In this document: positions 34,693-43,181 of the stretch, one piece after another
How positions within the stretch are numbered: the first letter of the stretch is position 1
How the letters are laid out: each line of letters starts with the position of its first letter
Assembly: GCA_017940895.1 (NCBI GenBank)
Contig: JAGAXM010000002.1
Location: forward strand, 88,520 to 152,519
DNA length: 64,000 bases
Direction of reading: 5' to 3'
From: Clostridiales bacterium
Lineage (GTDB): Bacteria > Bacillota > Clostridia > Saccharofermentanales > Saccharofermentanaceae
Program-made: the position numbers and the translations under genes
Notes under the pieces: model-generated
The model's database searches: none
The model's input: only the letters and a program-made list of their open reading frames with translations
Told to the model about the DNA's origin: nothing

Positions 34693-35196
34693 ATGAAGAA
34701 TACCAAGAAGATCATTGCAGCAACACTCGTAGGCGCCATGCTGCTGCCTCTCGCAGGCTGTGCCAAGAAGATCGAGCACATCAGAGCAGGTGAGTTCAAG
34801 GATGCCATCGAAGAGGTATTCGATGATGACGATTACACCTCTTACGGCGATATGATCGTAGTAATGGATGACGATTACGCTATCGTTTTCTCACAGTACG
34901 ATGATGAGGACGATGCCCTCGATGCATGGGAAGATACAGTTGATGACTATGAGGATATGATGGATGATAAGGACTTCGACGGAAGAACACGTCTGGTCAA
35001 CCGCGATACTTACGGTTATATCCTTCTTAACGGCGAATGCGATGACAGAGACTTCTACCAGGGAAGAAGCTACATGTACGGCGGTATCTACTATGTAGAG
35101 GATGAGCTCTTCGCGATCGTTACTGTTGATGACGACAACGGTGCAAGAGATGACATCAATACGATCCTCCGCGCACTCGGACTTCCCCGTCCCTGA
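34693..35196 (+). CDS. Acidic lipoprotein, second of a tandem pair
   Basis: A 167-residue paralogue of the preceding protein with lipobox LPLAGC. The shared core DYEDMMDDKDFDGRT is conserved almost base for base over about 40 nt, while the flanks have diverged, pointing to selection on this segment. AAGGAGCC precedes the ATG. The gene sits between its own terminators, so each copy may be expressed independently. Function unknown. Confidence 0.7.
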   Translation: MKNTKKIIAATLVGAMLLPLAGCAKKIEHIRAGEFKDAIEEVFDDDDYTSYGDMIVVMDDDYAIVFSQYDDEDDALDAWEDTVDDYEDMMDDKDFDGRTRLVNRDTYGYILLNGECDDRDFYQGRSYMYGGIYYVEDELFAIVTVDDDNGARDDINTILRALGLPRP

Positions 35197-35222
35197 TCGG
35201 ATCTTATAAATTGATCTTGCTT

Positions 35223-35252
35223 AGGACCATTCTGATGAATGGTCCTTTTTAT
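35223..35252 (+). terminator. Terminator after the second lipoprotein
   Basis: AGGACCATTC and GAATGGTCCT (35223-35246) around TGAT, followed by TTTT. Confidence 0.85.
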
Positions 35253-35267
35253 TGCCCACATAGTATA

Positions 35268-35302
35268 TTTACAAACGAATGTTTGCCTGCTAGAATGATG
35301 CC
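35268..35302 (+). promoter_or_regulatory. Promoter giving a probably leaderless mRNA
   Basis: TTTACA (35268-35273), 17 nt, TAGAAT (35291-35296), then only 6 nt (GATGCC) before the ATG at 35303. Transcription would begin at or next to the A of the start codon, and there is no Shine-Dalgarno. Confidence 0.65.
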
Positions 35303-36046
35303 ATGCCGCACGTGATACATGACTTTACATACGACGGGACGTTCGAAGGGCTGCTGTCGGTATATATCAAATGCATTGCCATGAAGGTCAGACCTCTTGA
35401 TATAAGACCGGATTTTATGGTGAACGGTAAGCCTTACGAGGAGAGGTATCTGTTCGTCCGGACGAATGCTCCTCAGGCTGACAGACTTTACCGGTACATC
35501 GGGCAGTGTGCATCTGCCGAGATCCAGCAGATGATGATCGACTGCTTTCTGACAAGTCTGCCGCGGATGGAGACAGACTTATATGAACTTGTGAGCCGCG
35601 CGATAAGATTCGGTGCGTGTATATCCGAAGACTATGAAGATGAGACGATGAAACGCATCCAGATGGCGATAAGAGATCTTTACCGCGAGTCGCAGACTTT
35701 GGTGCAGGCGATGGATTGGCGCCGGGAGGGCAGGGTAGCAGTTACTTCCATCAATCCCCGTAACTGTGTTCTTCCGCTTATAAAGAACCGCATACTGAAT
35801 GATCCCGGCTACGACGATATCCTCGCTTACGACAGGCGTCATTTCCTGATCCTCATGAGAAACGGCAGCGAGAATGACATCATAGACATAAGACACCTTC
35901 CGGTGCCTGACGTAAGAGATGCTCATGAGGTATATGAGGCTTTCTGGCCGTATGTGACAGGTGAGATGAATGTGACAGGCAGGGTCACCGGAAAGGATCA
36001 AATCCGCGACGCGGACAGCCTCGATCCGCTGTGGCGCATCGCATAA
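35303..36046 (+). CDS. DUF4130-like protein (TIGR03915 group)
   Basis: The 247-residue protein shows TYDGTFEGLLSVYIKC at the start, LYRESQTLVQAMDWRREGRVAVTSINPRNCVLPLI in the middle and an EAFWPYVTGEMN end. This matches my memory of DUF4130 proteins, a family usually encoded next to a radical-SAM enzyme and suspected to act in DNA metabolism. No radical-SAM partner is present here. The start lacks a ribosome binding site and follows a -10 by 6 nt. The family call is moderate; the protein may be a divergent orphan. Confidence 0.5.
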   Translation: MPHVIHDFTYDGTFEGLLSVYIKCIAMKVRPLDIRPDFMVNGKPYEERYLFVRTNAPQADRLYRYIGQCASAEIQQMMIDCFLTSLPRMETDLYELVSRAIRFGACISEDYEDETMKRIQMAIRDLYRESQTLVQAMDWRREGRVAVTSINPRNCVLPLIKNRILNDPGYDDILAYDRRHFLILMRNGSENDIIDIRHLPVPDVRDAHEVYEAFWPYVTGEMNVTGRVTGKDQIRDADSLDPLWRIA

Positions 36047-36121
36047 GTTTTTACGGGGAAGCGTTGTGCTCCCCCCCCTTTTTTCGATTATTTGGGAAAA
36101 TGTGCAAAAAGAGGGAATAAA

Positions 36122-36259
36122 AATTGCACCAAATCGCCGTCTGACAGATTTGGTGCAATTATTTGCGATAATCTTGCACCAAAATTCAAAAATCTTATTT
36201 TGGTGCATAAATCAGCCTCAAAAGTTGCACCAAATTAATTAATTCTCAAAATGGTGCAA
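36122..36259. repeat. Three clustered inverted repeats sharing TTGCACCA arms
   Basis: Between two convergent genes lie three hairpins with the same arm: 36122-36160 (AATTGCACCAAATC / GATTTGGTGCAATT, 14-bp stem), 36175-36207 (TGCACCAAAAT / ATTTTGGTGCA) and 36225-36259 (TTGCACCA / TGGTGCAA). Arms are conserved, loops differ. T- or A-runs flank them, so they may act as bidirectional terminators, but the conservation of the arm sequence suggests a shared binding factor or a REP-like element. Confidence 0.75.
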
Positions 36260-36272
36260 AAACCTATGCCGA

Positions 36273-38627
36273 TCAGGCTTTCTTGTCGTCGTCCTCGCGG
36301 ATGGCTTTTCTTCTGATCTTACCCGATACAGTCTTAGGAAGTTCATCGACGAACTCGACGATTCTCGGGTACTTGTAAGGAGCGGTCTTCGCCTTAACGT
36401 ATTCCTGGATCTCCTTCTTGAGTTCCTCTGTAGGCTCTGTGCCCTTAACGAGAGTCATTGTAGCCTTAACGACGATTCCTCTTACGCCCTTCGGGTCAGG
36501 TGCGCCCGTAACGGCACACTCGAGTACATAAGGCAACTCCATGATAACGTTCTCGATCTCGAAAGGTCCGATACGGTAACCGGAAGACTTGATGACATCG
36601 TCTGTTCTTCCGACATACCAGATGTAACCGTCCTCATCCTGCCAAGCAGTATCACCTGTGTGGTACCAGCCGTCGTGCCATGCATCCTTTGTAAGTTCAG
36701 GTGAGAGGTAGTACTCGAGGAAGAGTCCCTTCGGGTGGTACTTCTGTGTGTTGATGCAGATCTCGCCTGTCTCACCGGGCTTGCACTCCTTGCCGTCGGG
36801 ATCGAGGATCTTAACTTCATAGAGAGGATTCGGGCGGCCCATGGAGCCGAGTCTGATTCCGGAACCTACGAGGTTAGCGATAACGAGTGTTGTCTCTGTC
36901 TGACCGAAGCCCTCCATGAGACGGATTCCCGTAGCTTCCATGAAGCGGTTGAATACCTCAGGGTTCAGAGCCTCACCTGCAGTAACTGCGTACTTCAGGG
37001 AAGAAAGATCGTATTTGCTCAGGTCTTCCTTGATGAAGAATCTGAACATTGTCGGAGGAGCACAGAATGTTGTGATGTTGTGCTTCGCGAACATGGGGAG
37101 GATCTCTTCTGCCTTGAATCTGTCAAAGTCGAATGTAAATACGGGAGCCTCGCAGAGCCACTGTCCGTAGAGCTTGCCCCAGAGAGCCTTACCCCAGCCC
37201 GTATCTGAGATGGAGAAGTGGAGTCCGTTAGGATCGACATTCTGCCAGTACTTGGCTGTTGTGATATGACCGATAGCGTACATGTAGGAGTGGAGAGCCA
37301 TCTTTGGATAGCCTGTTGTTCCTGATGTGAAGAACATAACCATCGGATCGTAGCCGCATGCGTAGTCAGCGGGTCTCTCGAACTCATCGGAGAACTTGAC
37401 GAACTCCTCATCGAATGACCTCCAGCCGGGTCTTGAACCGTTGCAGAGGATCAGTGTCTGAAGTCCGTAAACAGCTGCAGCCTTCTCTACTTCATCAGCC
37501 GCATCGTCATCGGATGTGCAGACAATCGCCTTGACGGAAGCTGCCTGGAAGCGGTACTCGTAGTCCTTGTCACGAAGCAGGTGGGTAGCGGGGATAGCAA
37601 CGGCACCGAGCTTCTCGAGAGCCATCATGCAGAACCAGAACTGGTAGTGACGCTTAAGAACGAGCATTACCTTGTCGCCCTTGCCGATGCCCAAGGACTT
37701 GAAGTAGTTCGCTGTCATGTTGGAGTACTTCTTGATGTCAGTGAAAGTGAAGCGCTTCTCTGTTACACAGTCCTTTGCAACCCAGAGCATGGCGAGCTTC
37801 TCGGGATCCTTCTCGGCGATGGCATCAACACAGTCGAAAGCGAAGTTGAACTTCTTGCATGCAGGTACGTTTACGTCAACGTCAACGAGATGTCCGTGCT
37901 CATCGAGAACGCCGTTCAAGTACTTGGCGTAGATGGGGTCCTTGAGATTTGCAGCATCTACGTTTGTCTGTGAGTCTGTCTTGATCTCTGTCTTATAAGG
38001 AGGAATATAATCGTCATTCTTGTCTGCAAGCTTGGGATCGATGATGATCGCATAGAACTCGCAGTCCTCGCCGCCGATGGCAAACTCAGCGTGAGGTGTC
38101 TCAGGGTCGAAATAGATGACGTCGCCTTCGTGGAGCACCTCGAAAGAGTCACCGAGCATGACCTTCAAAGAGCCTCTTACTACGATGTTGATCTCCTGTC
38201 CGCCGTGAGTAACGAGCTTATAAGGAGGATTCAAAGCCTCATCGGAGTAGGGGAGGATGACGCGGTAAGGCTCGCACATCTTGTTCCTGAATCTTGAAGC
38301 GAGACGGAGATACTTTGTCTGGGAATCGGCACGTCTTACGATCGGACGTCCCTGTCCTCTTCTTGTTACCGAGTACTCCGTAAGTGAAGGGGAGAATCCT
38401 TCGAGGATATCGGCGATGTCGACCTTGGCAAGGTTAGCGAACTTGTAGCAGAAAGTGAAGTTAAAGTCTTCCTTTCCTTCCTCGTAACGCTCATACTCTT
38501 CGGCCGTGAGCTCCATCTTCTGTGCAGCTTCCTCGAGGGAGAGTCCCATGTCCTGTCTTAAGGACTTAACTCTGCCTGCGACTTCCAGCAGCTTAGCTTC
38601 GACTTCGTTGTTTAAGTTCTCTGCCAT
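36273..38627 (-). CDS. HTH-cupin-acyl-CoA synthetase fusion
   Basis: The ~784-residue protein combines three parts. Residues about 1-70 form an XRE-type HTH (RVKSLRQDMGLSLEEAAQKMELTAEEYERYEEG). Residues about 110-200 form a cupin (GGQEINIVVRGSLKVMLG, EGDVIYFDPETPHAEF). Residues about 260-780 form an AMP-forming acyl-CoA synthetase with FFTSGTTGYPKMALHS, EGFGQTETT, WYHTGDTAWQDEDGYIWYVGR and the catalytic lysine in LPKTVSGKIRRKA. HTH-cupin proteins usually bind DNA and sense a small ligand, so this may be an enzyme that also regulates. Expression is preceded by an isoleucine-type T-box leader. The substrate is not readable; a branched short-chain acid is inferred. GGAGGT sets the start. Confidence 0.85.
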   Translation of the reverse strand: MAENLNNEVEAKLLEVAGRVKSLRQDMGLSLEEAAQKMELTAEEYERYEEGKEDFNFTFCYKFANLAKVDIADILEGFSPSLTEYSVTRRGQGRPIVRRADSQTKYLRLASRFRNKMCEPYRVILPYSDEALNPPYKLVTHGGQEINIVVRGSLKVMLGDSFEVLHEGDVIYFDPETPHAEFAIGGEDCEFYAIIIDPKLADKNDDYIPPYKTEIKTDSQTNVDAANLKDPIYAKYLNGVLDEHGHLVDVDVNVPACKKFNFAFDCVDAIAEKDPEKLAMLWVAKDCVTEKRFTFTDIKKYSNMTANYFKSLGIGKGDKVMLVLKRHYQFWFCMMALEKLGAVAIPATHLLRDKDYEYRFQAASVKAIVCTSDDDAADEVEKAAAVYGLQTLILCNGSRPGWRSFDEEFVKFSDEFERPADYACGYDPMVMFFTSGTTGYPKMALHSYMYAIGHITTAKYWQNVDPNGLHFSISDTGWGKALWGKLYGQWLCEAPVFTFDFDRFKAEEILPMFAKHNITTFCAPPTMFRFFIKEDLSKYDLSSLKYAVTAGEALNPEVFNRFMEATGIRLMEGFGQTETTLVIANLVGSGIRLGSMGRPNPLYEVKILDPDGKECKPGETGEICINTQKYHPKGLFLEYYLSPELTKDAWHDGWYHTGDTAWQDEDGYIWYVGRTDDVIKSSGYRIGPFEIENVIMELPYVLECAVTGAPDPKGVRGIVVKATMTLVKGTEPTEELKKEIQEYVKAKTAPYKYPRIVEFVDELPKTVSGKIRRKAIREDDDKKA

Positions 38628-38659
38628 TTTTGTTACCTCCATGTGTTCCGGCATTTTTC

Positions 38660-38976
38660 TTAACGCCGAGGCAATAAAAAAGCCCCAACGTTCCTCGAAC
38701 GTTGAGACGCATTACCGTGTTACCACTCAACTTGTGATCCCTTTATAAGATCACCACTTCAGGTTCCTTCAAACCCTATGCCTTAACGCGGCCATACGGA
38801 TGCGGTCTACTCGAAGTATATAAATGTCATCTTATACATCATATATACATCATTCGGCACATCAGCTCGGAAGCGATAGTCACTTGGCGGTCTATGTTGT
38901 CGGGATCTCAGCACCCCCGGCTCTCTGTGTACATCAACGGCCGGACCTTCTTCGTCACAGCATTTGTGTATAAAAC
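38660..38976 (-). ncRNA. T-box leader with an isoleucine (ATC) specifier
   Basis: Read on the minus strand, the leader has a stem I with the AGAGAG...GGTGCTGAGA elements, a specifier region GTGACTATCGCTTCCGAGC in which ATC (38877-38875) stands at the codon position, and the T-box GAGTGGTAACACGG (38728-38715). GTTGAG (38731-38726) and CTCAAC (38706-38701) form the antiterminator. The competing terminator CAACGTTC-GAG-GAACGTTG lies at 38704-38686, followed by a T-run. The variable base of TGGT pairs with discriminator A, as in tRNA-Ile. Uncharged tRNA-Ile should therefore switch on the synthetase gene. Confidence 0.85.
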
Positions 38977-38982
38977 AATGCC

Positions 38983-39011
38983 ATGATATACGCAGAGCAA
39001 TTGATTGTCAA
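38983..39011 (-). promoter_or_regulatory. Promoter of the T-box transcript
   Basis: On the minus strand, TTGACA (39011-39006), 17 nt, TATCAT (38988-38983). Transcription would start near 38976, just before stem I of the T-box. Confidence 0.8.
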
Positions 39012-39116
39012 CAATATTTTGTTTACATAGGTTTTACATCTGAGGCGTTTAATTATTAATTTAATCAAATTAAAATGTTGGTATCTGAGTTTATTTTGGA
39101 CAAGTGAGGAACAATT

Positions 39117-40580
39117 ATGCTGTACCAGAAGTATCTTGTTACCGGAGCAAAGGACCCTGTCGGAAGACTGGTCGTTCAGATGTTGTTGGCGGAGGGCGCA
39201 CAGGTTCGCGTTCTTGTACCGCCCGAATCGGATTATTCCCTGCTTAAGGGCATGGGTGCCGAGATTGCGGAAGGTGAGATCGTCGATAAGGACTCTCTCA
39301 AGGACTTCCTTACGGTAGAAGATCCCAGACACTCCGCGGTTATTCACACCGAGGAGATCCGTTCTATCTCTAACAATAAGAATATGGATATGCGCCGTAC
39401 GAATGTCGCAGGTGCGATCAATATGATCGACATGTCGATGCGTGCGAAGATCGGAAGATTCATATACCTGGGTTCCGCATATTCCCTTGATCCCGATACT
39501 GCTATGTCAGGCGGCAAGGTAGAGTTTGACAGAACAAAGGTTGACGGCGACTACGCAGTCACCAAGGCAGAGGCTTCCGCATATCTTATGGAGAAGATTA
39601 CTCTTAATAAGTTCAATGCATCTCTTCTTCTTCCTACATTCATTATCGGTCCCGGATTCTCCGAGGACTACGATATGAACAAGATCCTCAGAAAGTATCT
39701 CGAGAACAAGGTATCCACGGTATCCGGCGGACATGCTTTCGTTGATGTACGTAATGTAGCTTCTGCTCTCGTTGCGGTATGTGAGAACGGTGAGACCGGC
39801 GGTACATATATCCTTAACGGTGAGTACAAGTCCGCGCAGGAGTTCTTCTCCGAGGTGACGGCGACATCCGGTACCGAGATGGTAAAGGAGATGCCGAAGT
39901 GGGCACAGAGCAAGTCCATGGACAAGTGGGTAAGCCGCTTCTGCAGAATCACTAAGAAGGATAACCCGAAGGAAGTTTATGCTCTGTTCATGAACAATCC
40001 GGATGCCAACTACGAGAGCACGGTAGATGCGATCCTTCCCGAGAGTGAAGTGCGTAAGGTACATGATTCTCTTGTTGATGTTCTTACGCGTCCCGGCAAT
40101 GAAGTATTACCTGACAGGATTGATCTTGAGAAGTCGGCTGAGGCTGCCGAGGCGGCGAAGGCTGCGAAGCCCGATGAGAGCCAGGAGGAAGTAAGTAAGG
40201 TTTCCGAGGCTGTTCTTAAGAGAGCTGAAGAGTCTGCGGCAAAGGCTGCTCTGTCGAACGAGGACGCAGCGAAAAGAGCTGCTGCAGCGGCTGCTGCAAG
40301 AGAGCGTGTTCAGGCTAAGATCGAGGCTGCCAAGATGAAGGCGGAACAGCAGGCGGCGATCGCTGCGGCTGAAGCAAAGACTTTGCCTCCCAAGCAGCAG
40401 GCAGGAGCAAAGCAGGCCGAGCCTAAGCCCCAGCCCGCGAATGAATCGTCTTTCGCGAAGATATCGGTAGCTGATGCTTTCGCACAGGCTCAGGCGGCAA
40501 AGGGTGCTGCACCTGCACCGGCGGCGTCGGTAGAAGACATTCCCGAAGTCGATCTGCCCGGCGGCAATACTCAACAGTAA
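39117..40580 (+). CDS. NAD(P)-binding SDR/epimerase-like protein with Ala-rich coiled-coil tail
   Basis: The first ~320 residues are an extended SDR: Rossmann motif VTGAKDPVGRLVVQMLL, TNVAGAINMIDMSMR, YLGSAYSLDP and a YAVTKAEASAYLM segment containing the catalytic YxxxK. The last ~165 residues are low-complexity and rich in Ala, Lys, Glu and Gln (KAAEEA-like repeats) and end in a Pro/Ala stretch. Such a tail is not part of the SDR family and probably makes a coiled coil. The long coiled-coil protein at 58419 has a similar composition. GTGAGGAA precedes the ATG. Confidence 0.75.
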   Translation: MLYQKYLVTGAKDPVGRLVVQMLLAEGAQVRVLVPPESDYSLLKGMGAEIAEGEIVDKDSLKDFLTVEDPRHSAVIHTEEIRSISNNKNMDMRRTNVAGAINMIDMSMRAKIGRFIYLGSAYSLDPDTAMSGGKVEFDRTKVDGDYAVTKAEASAYLMEKITLNKFNASLLLPTFIIGPGFSEDYDMNKILRKYLENKVSTVSGGHAFVDVRNVASALVAVCENGETGGTYILNGEYKSAQEFFSEVTATSGTEMVKEMPKWAQSKSMDKWVSRFCRITKKDNPKEVYALFMNNPDANYESTVDAILPESEVRKVHDSLVDVLTRPGNEVLPDRIDLEKSAEAAEAAKAAKPDESQEEVSKVSEAVLKRAEESAAKAALSNEDAAKRAAAAAAARERVQAKIEAAKMKAEQQAAIAAAEAKTLPPKQQAGAKQAEPKPQPANESSFAKISVADAFAQAQAAKGAAPAPAASVEDIPEVDLPGGNTQQ

Positions 40581-40622
40581 ATTGTAAAAGGTTTTATTTA
40601 TATTAACCAACTCTGGAGAGAG

Positions 40623-40654
40623 AGGGATGCGAGGTTTAACCGCATCCCTTTTTC
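40623..40654 (+). terminator. Terminator after the SDR gene
   Basis: AGGGATGCG (40623-40631) pairs with CGCATCCCT (40641-40649), followed by TTTT. Confidence 0.85.
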
Positions 40655-40665
40655 GTGCGTCGAAG

Positions 40666-40680
40666 TGGTACAATATCCGC
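40666..40680 (+). promoter_or_regulatory. Extended -10 promoter of maf, probably leaderless
   Basis: TGGTACAAT (40666-40674) is an extended -10 (TGn-TACAAT). Only 6 nt separate it from the ATG at 40681, and no Shine-Dalgarno is present. The region upstream is the terminator of the preceding gene, so read-through is unlikely to supply the message. Confidence 0.6.
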
Positions 40681-41283
40681 ATGAGAATAATACTTGCAAG
40701 CAAATCCCCGAGAAGAAAAGAGATCATGAGTCTCATTACATCCGACTTCGAGATAATCTCGGAAGAGGTAAACGAGCGTGCCATAGAGGCGCGTGTGCTG
40801 ATAGACGGCGGCGATTCTGTCGCGGTTCAGAAGGAGCTCGCACGAGCCAAGGCGTCTGCCGTGTTCTCTTCGCTTCCGATAAGTGAGCGTAATGAGTGCA
40901 TAGTTATCGGCGCGGATACAAGCGTCGTATGCGACGATAAGATACTCGGAAAGCCCGAGGACAAGGACGACGCACGCAAGATGCTTCGTATGCTCTGCGG
41001 AAGGACGCACGAAGTGATAACTGGTGTATGCGTTAAGTCCGCATCATTCGAGGAGAATTATGCGGAGATTACCCGCGTAAGATTCGGCGACCTCGACTCG
41101 TTCCAGGAAGAACTTATAGAAAGATATATCAATACAGATGAGCCTTACGACAAGGCGGGCGCTTACGGTATACAGAACGGCGGCGCGCTCCTCGTGGAGA
41201 CGGTCGAAGGCGATTATTTTAACGTGGTGGGATTACCGGTAAGAAGACTGTCGAGGATACTCGGACATCTTCATATAGGATAA
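40681..41283 (+). CDS. maf: Maf-like nucleotide pyrophosphatase
   Basis: The 200-residue protein begins RIILASKSPRRKEIMSLI, the Maf phosphate-binding signature SxSPRR, followed by VIGADTSVV, GKPEDKDDARKMLRMLCGRTHEVITGVCV and DKAGAYGIQ. Maf enzymes hydrolyse nucleoside triphosphates, including modified or non-canonical ones, and have been linked to septum formation. The stop abuts the stop of the convergent GGDEF-EAL gene with no spacer. Confidence 0.9.
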   Translation: MRIILASKSPRRKEIMSLITSDFEIISEEVNERAIEARVLIDGGDSVAVQKELARAKASAVFSSLPISERNECIVIGADTSVVCDDKILGKPEDKDDARKMLRMLCGRTHEVITGVCVKSASFEENYAEITRVRFGDLDSFQEELIERYINTDEPYDKAGAYGIQNGGALLVETVEGDYFNVVGLPVRRLSRILGHLHIG

Positions 41284-43119
41284 TTATTTACTGTAATTCT
41301 TTATATAATCGATTACGAGGTCAACCGGGATGGGCTCATGCAGATACGTGCCCTGGAAGTATGTGCAGCCGTATTTCTTAAGCTTCTCGAACTGCTCTTC
41401 GGAACTTACGTTGGTCGCATCGACGGGGATGTCGAGTTCCTTAAGAAGACTTATCATGGAGTGCGTCAATACATCCGGAGCCGTGCCTTCCTTGAGGTCT
41501 GCCGTGAAGTGTCTGTCGAGCTTAACAAGAGAGATGGGAAGCAGCGGGATACTGTTAAGCGAAGAGTATCCGCGTCCGAAGTTATCAAGCGACATCGTGA
41601 TGCCTGACGATGCGAATGCATCGAGTGTGTTCTGGATCTCGGACAGGTTGATCGTCGCACCGTCGGAAGGGATGTCTATGATGATATTATGCAGATTGCA
41701 TCCTGCATCCTCCGCGAGCGAGAGAAGGTCTACCTGAAGGTCGGGAGTGTGAAGCTGAGTCGTTGACAGATTTACCGTCATGGACAGCTTGGGGTCGATC
41801 TCATTGATGAGAGCGAGCGTCTTGAAGGCGTTGCTCAAAGTAAGCTCGCCCAAGGCATATATGTGACCTGTCTTCTCAACATAGAACAGGAAGTCTCTGG
41901 TGTCCACCGTGCCGTGTTCGGGGCAGTCCCAGCGCACGAATGCTTCGAATCCCGTGAGAATCTTATCGGCATCAAATCTCGGCTGATAAACCATATAGAT
42001 CTCGTCGTTATCAAAAGCCTTATCGAACAGCTTCTTGATCTCGTCTATGGTCATGTCCTCAAGGAACGAGCATCTGCCTTCGCCTTCCTTGGGTTCGTAG
42101 ATCTTGGCATCAGTATCCTCGTTCACCGCATCGTACATTGCAGCTTCCGCGTGCTGGATAAGTTCGCCCGCGAAGATCGCGTCTCTGGGATACTGTGCAA
42201 TACCTGCGAAAAAGCTTCCGTCCGATTCCTCATTCAGAGCCTTGGCAATCTCGACGGCATAGAGGAGCACTTCCGTATCATCCTTGAGTCTTGTCGTTAC
42301 GATCGCGAATTCGTTGTTGGCGATTCGTCCTACGAAGTCCTTGGAGTCAGCGGCTTCTCTTAATCTGTGCGCCATGGTCTGAATGAACAGGTCAACTACG
42401 ATATGGCCGTTCTTCTGTGAGAATCTGACCGGATCAGAGACTGTAAGATAGATCGCGTAGATCGGATTGGCATCGCAGAAAACTTCTTTCTCGGAGGCTG
42501 CCTGGAATGCCTTCTTATACTCGAGGATCTTGATGTCGGCATGCTCGTTGATCATGTGCCTGTTGGGAAGCGTAGTCAGAGGATCGAGAGCCATATAGCG
42601 GCTGGACTCGACTGCCTCCGCATAACCTGACTTATCCGCGATGTCCTCGTGTCTTACGATAGTACCGGGACGTGAAGACATGGTCTTCGATATCATTGCA
42701 GAGGTCTCATATGTAATGCGTCTTGATCTCTCGTCGGAAAGCTTCTTATCGAGCGTATCTATACGCTCGCCCACGCGCAGAATAAAAAACTCGAATATGG
42801 TATTGATGAGTATGGACAGCAATGCGAGACCGACCAGCATGAACAGGTCGCTGTTCCGTCTGTGCGAGAATGCTGAAGAATAGATGAATATCTGAACTAC
42901 TGAAAGTGCTGCCGATATCCAGAAACCCGGGATACCGAACAGCAGATTAAGGAAGAAACCTGCGATTACGATGAATATGGAAATGATGACCTGAGCATAT
43001 CCGACAAATACGAAGTTTTGTAAGAACAACCCTGCGATTATTATCAGGGTATAGATAATGCTCGTTATCGCGAACGCGGCTCTGCTGCGTATAAAAATCT
43101 TTTTCTCATCGTAATCCAT
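41284..43119 (-). CDS. Membrane GGDEF-EAL protein, both domains degenerate
   Basis: About 611 aa. Four hydrophobic segments occupy the N-terminal ~130 residues. A GGDEF-like domain follows in which the motif reads ANNEF (GRIANNEFAIV). The EAL-like domain keeps EAFVRW, NLS, VKLD and the Gln of FQGTYL, but ELTES is replaced by DIPSDG, DDFG by DNFG and AEGVE by ATNVS. Loss of several metal ligands argues against cyclic-di-GMP synthesis or hydrolysis; a c-di-GMP or protein-binding role is inferred. The ATG at 43119 has TATAGT 6 nt upstream and no ribosome site; an ATG at 43134 is the alternative. Confidence 0.8.
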   Translation of the reverse strand: MDYDEKKIFIRSRAAFAITSIIYTLIIIAGLFLQNFVFVGYAQVIISIFIVIAGFFLNLLFGIPGFWISAALSVVQIFIYSSAFSHRRNSDLFMLVGLALLSILINTIFEFFILRVGERIDTLDKKLSDERSRRITYETSAMISKTMSSRPGTIVRHEDIADKSGYAEAVESSRYMALDPLTTLPNRHMINEHADIKILEYKKAFQAASEKEVFCDANPIYAIYLTVSDPVRFSQKNGHIVVDLFIQTMAHRLREAADSKDFVGRIANNEFAIVTTRLKDDTEVLLYAVEIAKALNEESDGSFFAGIAQYPRDAIFAGELIQHAEAAMYDAVNEDTDAKIYEPKEGEGRCSFLEDMTIDEIKKLFDKAFDNDEIYMVYQPRFDADKILTGFEAFVRWDCPEHGTVDTRDFLFYVEKTGHIYALGELTLSNAFKTLALINEIDPKLSMTVNLSTTQLHTPDLQVDLLSLAEDAGCNLHNIIIDIPSDGATINLSEIQNTLDAFASSGITMSLDNFGRGYSSLNSIPLLPISLVKLDRHFTADLKEGTAPDVLTHSMISLLKELDIPVDATNVSSEEQFEKLKKYGCTYFQGTYLHEPIPVDLVIDYIKNYSK

Positions 43120-43131
43120 GACACCACTATA
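43120..43131 (-). promoter_or_regulatory. -10 element directly before the GGDEF-EAL start
   Basis: On the minus strand TATAGT (43131-43126) is followed by GGTGTC and then the ATG. The geometry matches three other candidate leaderless starts in the window, but no good -35 is seen, so this one is weaker. Confidence 0.35.
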
Positions 43132-43181
43132 CATGAAGCGCTTGATGCGCGTTTTAATAAAAAGTAAATAAAAAATTAAAG

